Origin: Pseudonocardia sp. EC080619-01
GTDB taxonomy: Bacteria > Actinomycetota > Actinomycetes > Mycobacteriales > Pseudonocardiaceae
Assembly: GCF_001420995.1 (NCBI RefSeq)
Contig: NZ_CP012184.1
Coordinates: 3,394,501-3,458,500, forward strand
DNA: 64,000 bases
Direction: 5' to 3'
Both the position numbers and the translations under genes were made by a program. A model generated the notes under the pieces. It worked only from the letters and a program-made list of their open reading frames with translations, made no database searches and was not told where the DNA came from. Position 1 is the stretch's first letter. Each line of letters opens with the position of its first letter. Shown piece after piece: positions 30,081 to 37,479 of this stretch.

Positions 30081-30328
30081 CCGGTGGCAGGTCTTCGGAC
30101 TCACGGGTATCGGGCGCCTTCGGCGCCCGTGAGTGGTTATCGCGGCCTGAGCCGACTTTTCCACTCACGAGTGCCGCAGGCGCCCGGCCTACTGGCCGTC
30201 GCTTCCCGGGAGGGTCTCCCAGTGCTCGTGACGGCGGTCGTTCCCGTTCACCGCTGCGGGGCAGTCCCGGATTCGCACCGGGTTCCCTCTTGCCTCACCG
30301 ACCCGGGCGGGCCGGTGAACCACCAGCG
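30081..30328 (-). promoter_or_regulatory. Cobalamin (B12) riboswitch upstream of nrdAB
   Basis: On the minus strand the aptamer core is clear: AGGGAACCCGGTGCGAAT and CCGGGACTGCCCCGCAGCGG (30288-30248), the GAGCACTGGGAGACC and GGGAAGCGACGGCCAGTAGG elements, and the 3' box AGTCCGAAGACCTGCC (30102-30087). A closing stem pairs TGGTGG near 30322 with CCACC near 30083. The same arrangement, a B12 riboswitch before class I nrdAB, is known in Streptomyces. The peripheral region contains an inserted palindromic repeat (30128-30169). From 30080 to the nrdA start the leader is GC-rich with hairpins such as GGTGCGCGCACC; the expression platform is probably there. Confidence 0.93.
30128..30169. repeat. 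GTGAGTGG palindromic repeat inside the riboswitch
   Basis: Arms CGTGAGTGG (30128-30136) and CCACTCACG (30161-30169) are perfect 9-base inverted repeats, with inner CGG/CCG. A second copy, better paired, is at 39725-39766. On the riboswitch strand it is followed by a GGGCGCC-GAA-GGCGCCC hairpin. Confidence 0.7.
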
Positions 30329-30334
30329 CCGCGG

Positions 30335-30350
30335 ACACTACATCTAGGGC
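30335..30350. promoter_or_regulatory. Possible NrdR box before nrdAB
   Basis: ACACTACATCTAGGGC matches about 12 of 16 positions of the NrdR consensus ACACTATATATAGTGT. It is just upstream of the riboswitch, where the nrdAB promoter should lie. A convincing second box, normally about 31 bases away, was not found. The remaining bases to 30552 hold no recognised element except the upstream region of the next gene. Confidence 0.3.
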
Positions 30351-30552
30351 TGCACTGAGTTCGAGACCCCTAGGTGTCCGGATCTCGAGCCGATTCGTCA
30401 CGCGCGGTGAACGTCGCAGGTCCGGTGCGGTCGGGCGCCTCGACACTCCACTCCGGCGGGTGACCGTCGTCGCGATCGAAGGCGGGTTCCCCTGTGGACG
30501 GAGGCCGAATAGCGTCGGGGCGCAGGTGCATCCGCTACGCAGGAGGAGTTCC

Positions 30553-31299
30553 GTGGTCGTCGCCCCCGATCTCGACGCCGGGCACTGGCTGGCCCGGTGG
30601 GACGCCCAGCAGACCCGCTACGTGCCCGACCGCGAGGACCTGTTCGGGCTCGCCCTCGACGTCGTCGCCGGGCTCGACGCCGGCCCGGGGCGGTTGCTCG
30701 ACCTCGCCTGCGGCCCGGGGTCCCTGGCCTCGCGGGCGGCGGACCGCTTCCCCGGGGCCGAGGTCGTCGGCGTGGACGTCGACCCGGTGATGCTCGAGCT
30801 CGCCCGCCGCACCACCGGGGACCGGGTCCGCTGGGTCGACGCCGACCTGTCCGGTCCGGAATGGACGGAGCAGGTGGGCGGTCCGTTCGACGCCGCCGTG
30901 TCGGCGACCGGACTGCACTGGTTGCAGGAGGGTGCCCTGCCCGCGCTCGCGGCGCAGCTCGCCGGGACCCTGCGGCCGGGCGGGGTGTTCGTGAACGTCG
31001 ACACCCTCCTCGCCGACCCGGCGGCACCGCGCCTCGCCGCACTGACCCGGCGGCTGCGCGAACAGCGGACCGAGCGTGGTCTCGCCACCGGTGAGGACTT
31101 CCGCGCCTGGTGGGACGCCCTCGCCGACGAGCCCGCGCTGGCCACGGAGTTCGCCGAGCGGGAGCGCCGGTTCGCCGATCACGTGGCAGGCGGGTCGACC
31201 CTCCCGGCCTGGGAGGACGCGCTGCGCGGAGCCGGCTTCGCCGAGGTGGGGACGCTGACCCAGACCTTCGACCGCCGGATGCTGGTCGCGATCCGCTGA
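30553..31299 (+). CDS. Class I SAM-dependent methyltransferase
   Basis: A 248-residue Rossmann-fold methyltransferase. The GTG at 30553 follows AGGAGGAG with ideal spacing. Motif I is LLDLACGPGSLA, the acidic residue after strand 2 is in VVGVDVDPVMLELARR, and VSATGLHWL is a typical post-strand-4 segment of the trans-aconitate/ubiquinone-type group. The acceptor substrate is unknown. It stands alone, divergent from the nrdAB leader and convergent with the receptor gene downstream. Confidence 0.85.
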   Translation: MVVAPDLDAGHWLARWDAQQTRYVPDREDLFGLALDVVAGLDAGPGRLLDLACGPGSLASRAADRFPGAEVVGVDVDPVMLELARRTTGDRVRWVDADLSGPEWTEQVGGPFDAAVSATGLHWLQEGALPALAAQLAGTLRPGGVFVNVDTLLADPAAPRLAALTRRLREQRTERGLATGEDFRAWWDALADEPALATEFAERERRFADHVAGGSTLPAWEDALRGAGFAEVGTLTQTFDRRMLVAIR

Positions 31300-31328
31300 C
31301 CCGCCGGGCACCCGATCCGACCGACACA

Positions 31329-31740
31329 GCCGCACAGGGTGGTGGGCCACCGCACGGGACAGGTCCTGTGCGATTGCGACGCGGTGTGAGCGGCGTGCGC
31401 GGACGCTGTGCGGCTGTCGGGCCGGGACTGCGACGGCGCGGACACCGTGCCGCGCGGTCCCCATGCCCGGCAGCCGCACAGGTCGAGGCGCAGCCGCACA
31501 GGTCGACGGCCGCCGGTAGCGCCGCCGCACAGGGTGCCGGGCTCCCGCACGAGCTAGGTCCTCTGCGGTTGCCCCGCGAGGTGTGCGGTGAGGACGGATC
31601 CTGTGCGGCGACCGTGCCAGGTGCGCGGTGAGCGCGGCGCTCCCGAGGCATGTAGCCGCACAGGGTGGCGGGCTGCCGCACGGGCTCGGCCCTGTGCGGT
31701 GATCCCGCAGGATGCGCGACAAGGCCGGAAGCTGTGCGGC
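31329..31740. repeat. Three 86-bp palindromic direct repeats in a 512-bp convergent spacer
   Basis: The gene-free stretch 31300-31811 holds three diverged units of equal length, 31329-31414, 31524-31609 and 31655-31740. Each begins GCCGCACAGGGTG and ends CTGTGCGGC, so the ends form a perfect 9-base inverted repeat; inside is a second pair, CCGCAC against TGTGCGG. Between units 1 and 2 the 17-mer GCAGCCGCACAGGTCGA occurs twice, 20 bases apart (31470 and 31490). No coding potential was seen. Confidence 0.8.
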
Positions 31741-31811
31741 TTCGGGAGCAGGGCGGCTCGGGCCCGGGCGCAGGGCCGGGCGGTCGGCTGAGCCGCGTGT
31801 CGGGCCGGTGG

Positions 31812-33332
31812 TCAGGCGAGCCGGGCGCCGGCGAAGTTCGCCCAGGCGAAGGTGTTGGGTCGCGCCGGTTCCAGCCCGGCGACCCCGCCGGACACACCGA
31901 CGTTCCAGTCCCGCACGCCCCAGACCAGTCCGCCCGAGTCGGCGCGCAGGGTCTGCAGGATGCGGCCGAAGCCGTCGGTGCGGGCGGCCTCGTCGTCGGT
32001 GCCGATGGCGCCGTAGTAGAGCCGGTCGATCTCCGGGTTGCGGTAGCCGGTGAAGTCGTAGGTGGGGGTGGAGGTGAGCATCCGGCGTCCGACGTAGTCG
32101 GGGATCGGCAGCGCACCGGTGCTGTTCTGGGAGAACACGCCCTGCTGCCGGATGGCCTTGAAGTAGTTCTCCGACGGCAGCGCACGGGGCGTCACCCGGA
32201 GCCCGATCCCGTCGAGCTGCCGCGCGACGACGGCGGTGGCGGCGTCGAAGTTCGGGTCGGCCCCGCTGGTCTGGAGCTCGACGGCCAGCCCCTGCGCGCC
32301 GGCGTCGGCCACGAGGGCCCGGGCGCGATCGACGTCCCGGGTGACCTGGGGGACGTCCGGGTAGTAGCGCAGCCCTTGCCCGAACATGTCGTTCCCGGGC
32401 CTGCCGCGCCCGAGCAGTGCGATCCGGACCAGCTCCTCGCGGTCGATGCCGAGCCGGACGGCCTCGCGCAGCCGCGGGTCGTCGAACGGCGGGCGGTCCA
32501 CCCGGAGCACCAGGAACTGGTTCGCCGACGCAGGGGCCGACAGTGCCGAGGCCCGCGCGTCGCCGTCGAGCCGGGCCGCTCCCGCCGGGGTGAGGTCGTG
32601 CGCGTAGTCGATCTGGCCGGAGAGCAGCGCGCCGATCCGGGCCTCCTCGTCGTCGACCGGGAGGAACTCGAGCTCGCCGATCGCCGGCCTGCCGTCCCAG
32701 TGGCCGTCGAACGCGGTGTAGAGCGCCGGGCCGCCCGGGGTGAAGGAGGCGAAGCGGAACGGGCCGGTGCCGACGGGGGCGTCGAACGTCGTGGCCCCCT
32801 GCTGGACGATCTCGGTGCCGGGTGCGCCCCAGGCCAGCGGGAACACGAAGTTCGGACGGTTCAGGACGAGCTCCAGCTCCCGCGGCGCCGTCGCCCGTGA
32901 CGCGGTGAGGTCGAGATCGCGGAACAGCGCGGCGGCGATCCCGGTGGTCGCCGGGTCGGTGATGCGGCGCAGCGAGTACAGGACGTCGTCGGCGGTCAGC
33001 GGCCGGTCGTCGTGGAACCGGGCGTCGCGCAGCACGATCCGCCAGCGGGTGCCGGAGGGGTCGCTCTCCCAGGACTCGGCGAGCCGGGGCTCCGGCGTCA
33101 TGTCCTGCGACCAGCCGGTGAGCGTGTCGAAGCACGCCTTCGCCCGCGCCTGGTCGACGTAGAGGGGCAGGACGTGCGGGTCGAGGGACTCGCGGGATCC
33201 GCCCGCGGCGAACGCGGCCCGCAGCCGGTCGGTCCCGGAGCCGGAACCGCCGCCGCAGCCGGCGAGGACGAGCCCGGCGGCGCCGAGTCCCGCGGCGAGG
33301 AAGCCGCGCCGGGTGAGTTCCGGGGGCCTCAT
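31812..33332 (-). CDS. Dpp/Nik-type ABC transporter substrate-binding lipoprotein (receptor 1)
   Basis: A 506-residue class C solute receptor. The N-terminus MRPPELTRRGFLAAGLG has a twin-arginine motif and is followed by the lipobox LAGC. Family segments include RLAESWESDPSGTRWRIVLR, ARFHDDRPLTADDVLYSLRR and GTGPFRF. The ATG at 33332 overlaps the small [2Fe-2S] gene upstream. A second receptor of similar length is encoded at 37480-39099, beyond the permease genes. Ligands of this family are peptides, nickel or metallophore complexes; the context favours a metal complex. Confidence 0.87.
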   Translation of the reverse strand: MRPPELTRRGFLAAGLGAAGLVLAGCGGGSGSGTDRLRAAFAAGGSRESLDPHVLPLYVDQARAKACFDTLTGWSQDMTPEPRLAESWESDPSGTRWRIVLRDARFHDDRPLTADDVLYSLRRITDPATTGIAAALFRDLDLTASRATAPRELELVLNRPNFVFPLAWGAPGTEIVQQGATTFDAPVGTGPFRFASFTPGGPALYTAFDGHWDGRPAIGELEFLPVDDEEARIGALLSGQIDYAHDLTPAGAARLDGDARASALSAPASANQFLVLRVDRPPFDDPRLREAVRLGIDREELVRIALLGRGRPGNDMFGQGLRYYPDVPQVTRDVDRARALVADAGAQGLAVELQTSGADPNFDAATAVVARQLDGIGLRVTPRALPSENYFKAIRQQGVFSQNSTGALPIPDYVGRRMLTSTPTYDFTGYRNPEIDRLYYGAIGTDDEAARTDGFGRILQTLRADSGGLVWGVRDWNVGVSGGVAGLEPARPNTFAWANFAGARLA

Positions 33333-33688
33333 CCCGCCGCCCGCAGACCGGGGGCGAAGACGTGCCCGTCCAGCTCGGCGGGCCGTTCGGCCACGCCCGG
33401 CCCGCCTGCGCGCACCCAGCGCGCGAGGGCGTCGGCGGCGTCGTGGTCGAGCACCCGCCGCAGCCAGACCGGCCGGGCGCCGGACCGGCGGGCCGAGGGG
33501 ACCGGGCCGACCACGACGACGTCGGAGTCGGCGCACGGGCCCAGGCAGTCGCTGGTCCGGAGACGGGCGTGCCCGTCGGTGCCGGCGGTGATCCGGTCGA
33601 GGACGGCGGCGTGGTCGACGCCCGGGTGCTTCCGGCCGGAGCCGCAGCAGCACCCCCGGCAGACCGTGACGGCGGGGAGCGCGGACAT
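33329..33688 (-). CDS. Thioredoxin-fold [2Fe-2S] ferredoxin-like protein
   Basis: A 119-residue protein. Cysteines CRGCCCG near residue 10 and DCLGPC near residue 47 match the thioredoxin-like (2Fe-2S) ferredoxin family, as does KHPGVDHAAVLDRI. It probably binds one cluster in the cytoplasm and may help reductive release of metal from an imported complex. First gene of a pair with the receptor, overlapping it by ATGA. An ArsR/SmtB-like site lies 20 bases before its start. Confidence 0.8.
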   Translation of the reverse strand: MSALPAVTVCRGCCCGSGRKHPGVDHAAVLDRITAGTDGHARLRTSDCLGPCADSDVVVVGPVPSARRSGARPVWLRRVLDHDAADALARWVRAGGPGVAERPAELDGHVFAPGLRAAG

Positions 33689-33707
33689 GGCGGCGACATT
33701 ACGTCAC

Positions 33708-33729
33708 ATATGACGAGGTGTTCAGTAAT
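33708..33729. promoter_or_regulatory. Putative ArsR/SmtB-type metal-sensor operator
   Basis: ATATGA-CGAGG-TGTTCA followed by GTAAT fits the ArsR/SmtB arrangement ATATGA-N5-TGTTCATAT. It also contains CGTCA-CATA-TGACG (33702-33715). Located between the divergent ferredoxin-like and four-helix-protein genes, and similar to the site at 10220. Confidence 0.4.
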
Positions 33730-33803
33730 GAAGGACACGCCGACAGGAGTAGCGCCCGGTCCCACCGGGAATCCCGCCCGGACCACCGAGGAGAGGGATC
33801 GCG

Positions 33804-34166
33804 ATGAGCCACCACGTACTGGACGCCGCGGGCGTGACCACGCCGGCGGTCGTCGTCGAGAAGCTGCACGACGCGGAGCGGGCGAGCACGGCGTGCGCGT
33901 CCGCGATGGTCGCGGGCGGCGGGATGGAACGGGAGGTGCTGCTCGCGCTCGACTGCGCGGACCTGTGCTCGGCCGCGGCGCGGGTCCTGGGCCGGCGGGC
34001 GGCGGACCGGGCCGTCGCCGAGACCGCGGCCGCCGCGGCACTGCGGGCCTGCGAGGCGAGCGCGGCCGCCTGCGGCGCGCACGCCGACCATCACGAGCAC
34101 TGCCGGCTGCACGCCGAGACCACCACCGAGACCGCGGCGGTCCTGCGCGAGCACCTCGGTCTCTGA
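33804..34166 (+). CDS. Cys/His-rich four-helix-bundle protein (DUF326, copper-storage-protein-like)
   Basis: A 120-residue, strongly helical protein with cysteines lining the predicted bundle: ERASTACASAM, LDCADLCSAA, ACEASAAACGAH and HEHCRLHAE. This pattern is that of the DUF326/Csp family, whose cytosolic members hold Cu(I) inside the bundle. No signal peptide is present, so it is probably cytosolic. The start ATG follows GAGAGGGA. Divergent from the [2Fe-2S] and receptor genes with a metal-sensor-like site between them. Confidence 0.8.
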   Translation: MSHHVLDAAGVTTPAVVVEKLHDAERASTACASAMVAGGGMEREVLLALDCADLCSAAARVLGRRAADRAVAETAAAAALRACEASAAACGAHADHHEHCRLHAETTTETAAVLREHLGL

Positions 34167-34169
34167 CCC

Positions 34170-35606
34170 CTACCCGGTCGTCGCCGGGGCGGGCGTGTCC
34201 ACGACCCGCCCGTCCGCGAGCGCGAGGACCCGGTCCGCCGCGGCGACGGTCGCAGGGTCGTGGCTGATCAGCACGACGGCGAGACCGTCGTCGCGCCGGG
34301 CCCGCGCGAGCTCGGCGAGCAGCAGCGCGCGGTGCCGGCCGTCCAGTGCCGAGGTGGCCTCGTCCGTGACGAGCACCGACGGCCGCGCCAGCAGAGCCCT
34401 GGCGACCGAGGCCCGCTGCAGCTGGCCGCCGGACAGGCCGCCCGGACGCCGGCCGGTGTCCGCCGGCGCCAGTCCGAGCCGTCCGAGCAGCGCGGTCGCC
34501 TCCGCTCGTGCGTCGGCGCGGGGCAGGCCGCGCAGCAGCTCCGCGGGGCGGGCGACCTGGTCGAGCACCGGGCGGTGGTCGAGGAACGCCGACCGGTAGT
34601 CCTGGTGCACGTACTGGACGGCCCGGTGGTCCCCGGTCGCGCGGGTGCCCGTCACGAGGATCCCGCCGTCGCTCGGGACCAGCCCGGCCAGCGCCCGTCC
34701 CAGTGTGGTCTTGCCCGCCCCCGACGGCCCGACGACGGCGAGGCAGCCACCCCGCTCCACCGACAGCCCGACGCCCGCGAGCAGCGTGATCCCCCCGGCG
34801 GTCCGGACGGACAGGTCCGTCACCTCCAGCAACGGGTCACCGGGCGGCCGCTGCACGGACCCGGCCTCCGCCACCGGCGGACCGAGCACCTCCCGGGCGG
34901 TGCCGCGCCGGGCGGGCCTGCCGCCGTCGAGCTCGAGCACGTCGTCGGCGAGCCTGCGGGCCGTGTCCAGATCGTGGGTGAGCAGCACCAGCGCGGTCCC
35001 GGCGCGGGCGAGCGCGGCCAGCTGCCCGATCACGGCGCCGGTGGTGTCCGGGTCCAGGCCGGTGGTGGGTTCGTCCAGCACGACGACGTCGGGGCCGGTG
35101 ACCAGCGTCTGCGCCAGCGCCATCCGCTGCTGCTGACCACCCGAGAGCTGGTGCGGGAACCGGCGGGCGAGCCCGGGCTCGGTGCCGAGCCCGGCCCGCT
35201 CGAGGGACTCGGCGACCGCTGCTGCGCGGGCCGCCCGGCGGGCACGCCCGCGTCCGTGCACGGTCGCGGCCAGCTCGTCGAGGACCGGACCGACCCGGCG
35301 GACCGGGTCGAGGACGACGCCGGGGTGCTGCGGGAGGTGTCCCACCCGCCCGGCGCGGGCCCGGCGCAGCGCGCCGCCGGACAGTCCGAGGAGCTCGGTG
35401 CCCTGCACCCGCACCGAGCCGGTCGGTTCCACCCCGGTCGCCGCCTCGCCGAGCAGGGCCAGGCCCAGGGTGGACTTCCCCGCGCCGGACGGGCCCACCA
35501 CGGCCAGCACCCGGCCCGGGAGGAGGTCGAGATCGACGCCGTCCAGCAGCACTGTGCCGTCCGCGGTCCGGGCGCCGAGGCCGCACACTGCGAGCGCCGC
35601 GGTCAT
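34170..35606 (-). CDS. Fused Dpp/Nik-type ABC transporter ATPase (two ABC domains)
   Basis: A 478-residue protein with two complete ATPase domains, equivalent to a DppD-DppF or NikD-NikE fusion. Domain 1: Walker A GPSGAGKST, signature LSGGQQQRMALA, Walker B VVVLDEPTTGLD. Domain 2: Walker A GPSGAGKTT, signature LSGGQLQRASVARA, Walker B VLVTDEATSALD (Thr-Asp-Glu-Ala, slightly divergent). The ATG at 35606 overlaps the permease stop. The fusion supplies both ATPase sites for the two permeases upstream. Confidence 0.9.
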   Translation of the reverse strand: MTAALAVCGLGARTADGTVLLDGVDLDLLPGRVLAVVGPSGAGKSTLGLALLGEAATGVEPTGSVRVQGTELLGLSGGALRRARAGRVGHLPQHPGVVLDPVRRVGPVLDELAATVHGRGRARRAARAAAVAESLERAGLGTEPGLARRFPHQLSGGQQQRMALAQTLVTGPDVVVLDEPTTGLDPDTTGAVIGQLAALARAGTALVLLTHDLDTARRLADDVLELDGGRPARRGTAREVLGPPVAEAGSVQRPPGDPLLEVTDLSVRTAGGITLLAGVGLSVERGGCLAVVGPSGAGKTTLGRALAGLVPSDGGILVTGTRATGDHRAVQYVHQDYRSAFLDHRPVLDQVARPAELLRGLPRADARAEATALLGRLGLAPADTGRRPGGLSGGQLQRASVARALLARPSVLVTDEATSALDGRHRALLLAELARARRDDGLAVVLISHDPATVAAADRVLALADGRVVDTPAPATTG

Positions 35607-36397
35607 GCCACCGCTCCCGTCCGGTCGGCGATCCGGTCCACCAGCAGGCTCGTCCCCGCGGCCAGCGCGACCAGCAGCGTGGCGGGCACCAACAGGGCGG
35701 CCGGGGCGAGGAACAGCGACGCCGAGTTCTGCTCGATCACCACGGCCCAGTCCACCGTGTCCGGTGGCAGGCCGACCCCGAGGAAGCTCGCACTCGCCAG
35801 GAGGCCGAGGATCATCACGCCGCGGGTGCCGGCGTCCACCAGGACCGGCCCGGCGACGAACCGGCCCGTCTCCACCAGGTGGATCCGCCACCACGGCTCG
35901 CCGTTCTGCGCCATCGTCTCCAGCGCCACCCGGCGGGACGGCGCCCCGGCCGCGCTGCGGACCAGCCGCACGATCGCGGGAAGCTGCAGCACGGCCGCCG
36001 CCACCAGCAGCCAGCCGATGCCGCGCCGCCCGGTCCCGGCCAGGACCAGCAACACCACCAGCGACGGCAGCACGAGCAGCACGTCGAGCACGCGCTGGGT
36101 CGCGGTCGCGGCCCACCGGGCCCGGGTCGCGGCGAGGACCAGCCCGAGCGGCATCGCCACGAGGTACGACAGCAGCAGTGCCCCGGCGGTCAGCCCGACG
36201 ACGGTCGTCCCTCCGGTCAGGGCGAGCGTGAGCACGTCGCGGCCGAGCGCGTCGGTGCCCAGCGGATGGCCGGGCCCGGGCGGCAGCAGCGCGCCCGCGC
36301 CGTCGTCGGCGGGGAGCAGGGGTGCGAGCAGCGGGCCCAGCAGCGCGCACGCCAGTGGCACACCGGCCAGCGCGAACCCGAGCGTCGCCCGGCTCAC
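35603..36397 (-). CDS. Dpp/Nik-type ABC permease (DppC-like)
   Basis: A 264-residue permease with five to six membrane helices. HPLGTDALGRDVLTLALTGG is the conserved DppC N-terminal motif, and SAAGAPSRRVALETMAQNGEPWW corresponds to the EAA loop that docks on the ATPase. It overlaps neighbours on both sides by 4 bases, inside the permease-permease-ATPase operon. Confidence 0.9.
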   Translation of the reverse strand: MSRATLGFALAGVPLACALLGPLLAPLLPADDGAGALLPPGPGHPLGTDALGRDVLTLALTGGTTVVGLTAGALLLSYLVAMPLGLVLAATRARWAATATQRVLDVLLVLPSLVVLLVLAGTGRRGIGWLLVAAAVLQLPAIVRLVRSAAGAPSRRVALETMAQNGEPWWRIHLVETGRFVAGPVLVDAGTRGVMILGLLASASFLGVGLPPDTVDWAVVIEQNSASLFLAPAALLVPATLLVALAAGTSLLVDRIADRTGAVA

Positions 36398-37389
36398 GGC
36401 GCCTCCTCCCGGACGGGGGTGAGTCGGGCGGTCAGCAGGTCGACCAGCAGGTTCAGCACGATCGTGACGACCGCGGCCAGCACCGCGTAGCCCTGCACCA
36501 GCGGCAGGTCACGGCTCTGCACCGCCTCGACGACACCGGCGCCGATCCCGGGCAGGGCGAACAGCGACTCGATCACGACGACGCCGCCCAGGGTGCCCTC
36601 GACGATCCGCGCCAGCTGCTGCAGCGACGGCGCCACGCCACCCGGCAGCACGTGCCGCCACAGCACGACCCGCTCCGGCAGCCCGAGCCGGCGCAGGTGC
36701 GTGACGTGCGGTGACCGGTCGGTCTGCAGGACGCCCTGCCGGACCTGGCGGGACAGCCAGCCCAGCTGCGACGCGGTCAGCACGGCGACCGGCAGCACCA
36801 GGACCGACGGGGTGAGCAGCGCGCCCCCGCCCGCCGTCGCCGGGAGCCAGCCCAGCTGCAACGCGAACACCGCGACCAGCAACAGCCCGAGCGCGAACTG
36901 CGGCGCCGCCTGCAGCGCCGAGACCGCCGCGGTGGAGACCCGGTCGGCGGCGCTGCCCGGCCTGCGTCCCGCAGCGGCACCGACCAGCACGGCGAGCGGG
37001 ACGGTGACGAGCAGCGACAGGCCGGTGAGCAGGACGGTGGAGCCGAGCCGGTCGATGATCTCGTCGACGACGGCCCGGCCCGTCACCAGTGACGTGCCCA
37101 GATCGCCGGTGAGCGCGCCGCCGGCCCAGTCGGCGAAGCGGTCGACGGCCGGCCGGTCGGTCCCGAGCCGGGCGGACAGCTCCCGCACCTGGTCGTCGGT
37201 GGCGTCCGGGCCGAGGACGATCTCCGCGGTCTCGCCGGGGAGCATCGTGGTCAGCAGGAAGATCATGACCGTCGCGGCGGCCAGCTGGGCGGCGGCGACC
37301 CCGGCCCGGACGGCGACCGGACGGCCGCGGCGGGGCGGTGCGTACGGCGCGACGCTCACCCCGCGGCAGCCCTGTCGACCCGGCTCCAC
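36394..37389 (-). CDS. Dpp/Nik-type ABC permease (DppB-like)
   Basis: A permease of up to 331 residues with DppB features: GTDRPAVDRFADWAGGALTGDLGTSLVTGRAV and the EAA-type loop HLRRLGLPERVVLWRHVLPG. A GTG at 37389 is preceded at some distance by GGGGAGG; an internal GTG at 37359 would remove ten residues and is possible. First gene of the permease-permease-ATPase unit; receptor 2 lies 90 bases upstream on the same strand. Confidence 0.88.
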   Translation of the reverse strand: MEPGRQGCRGVSVAPYAPPRRGRPVAVRAGVAAAQLAAATVMIFLLTTMLPGETAEIVLGPDATDDQVRELSARLGTDRPAVDRFADWAGGALTGDLGTSLVTGRAVVDEIIDRLGSTVLLTGLSLLVTVPLAVLVGAAAGRRPGSAADRVSTAAVSALQAAPQFALGLLLVAVFALQLGWLPATAGGGALLTPSVLVLPVAVLTASQLGWLSRQVRQGVLQTDRSPHVTHLRRLGLPERVVLWRHVLPGGVAPSLQQLARIVEGTLGGVVVIESLFALPGIGAGVVEAVQSRDLPLVQGYAVLAAVVTIVLNLLVDLLTARLTPVREEAP

Positions 37390-37479
37390 ACGCCCGACGT
37401 CCTCCCCGCTCTCGCCTGATCACCTGAACAGGATCACGGGCGATGGCCGGGTGCAAGGACCGCTCCGGCCGGCCCGCGG

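Noticed and set aside
31329..31740. CRISPR array
   Set aside because: Units are 86 bp, internally palindromic, diverged and unevenly spaced (195 and 131 bases); no cas genes.
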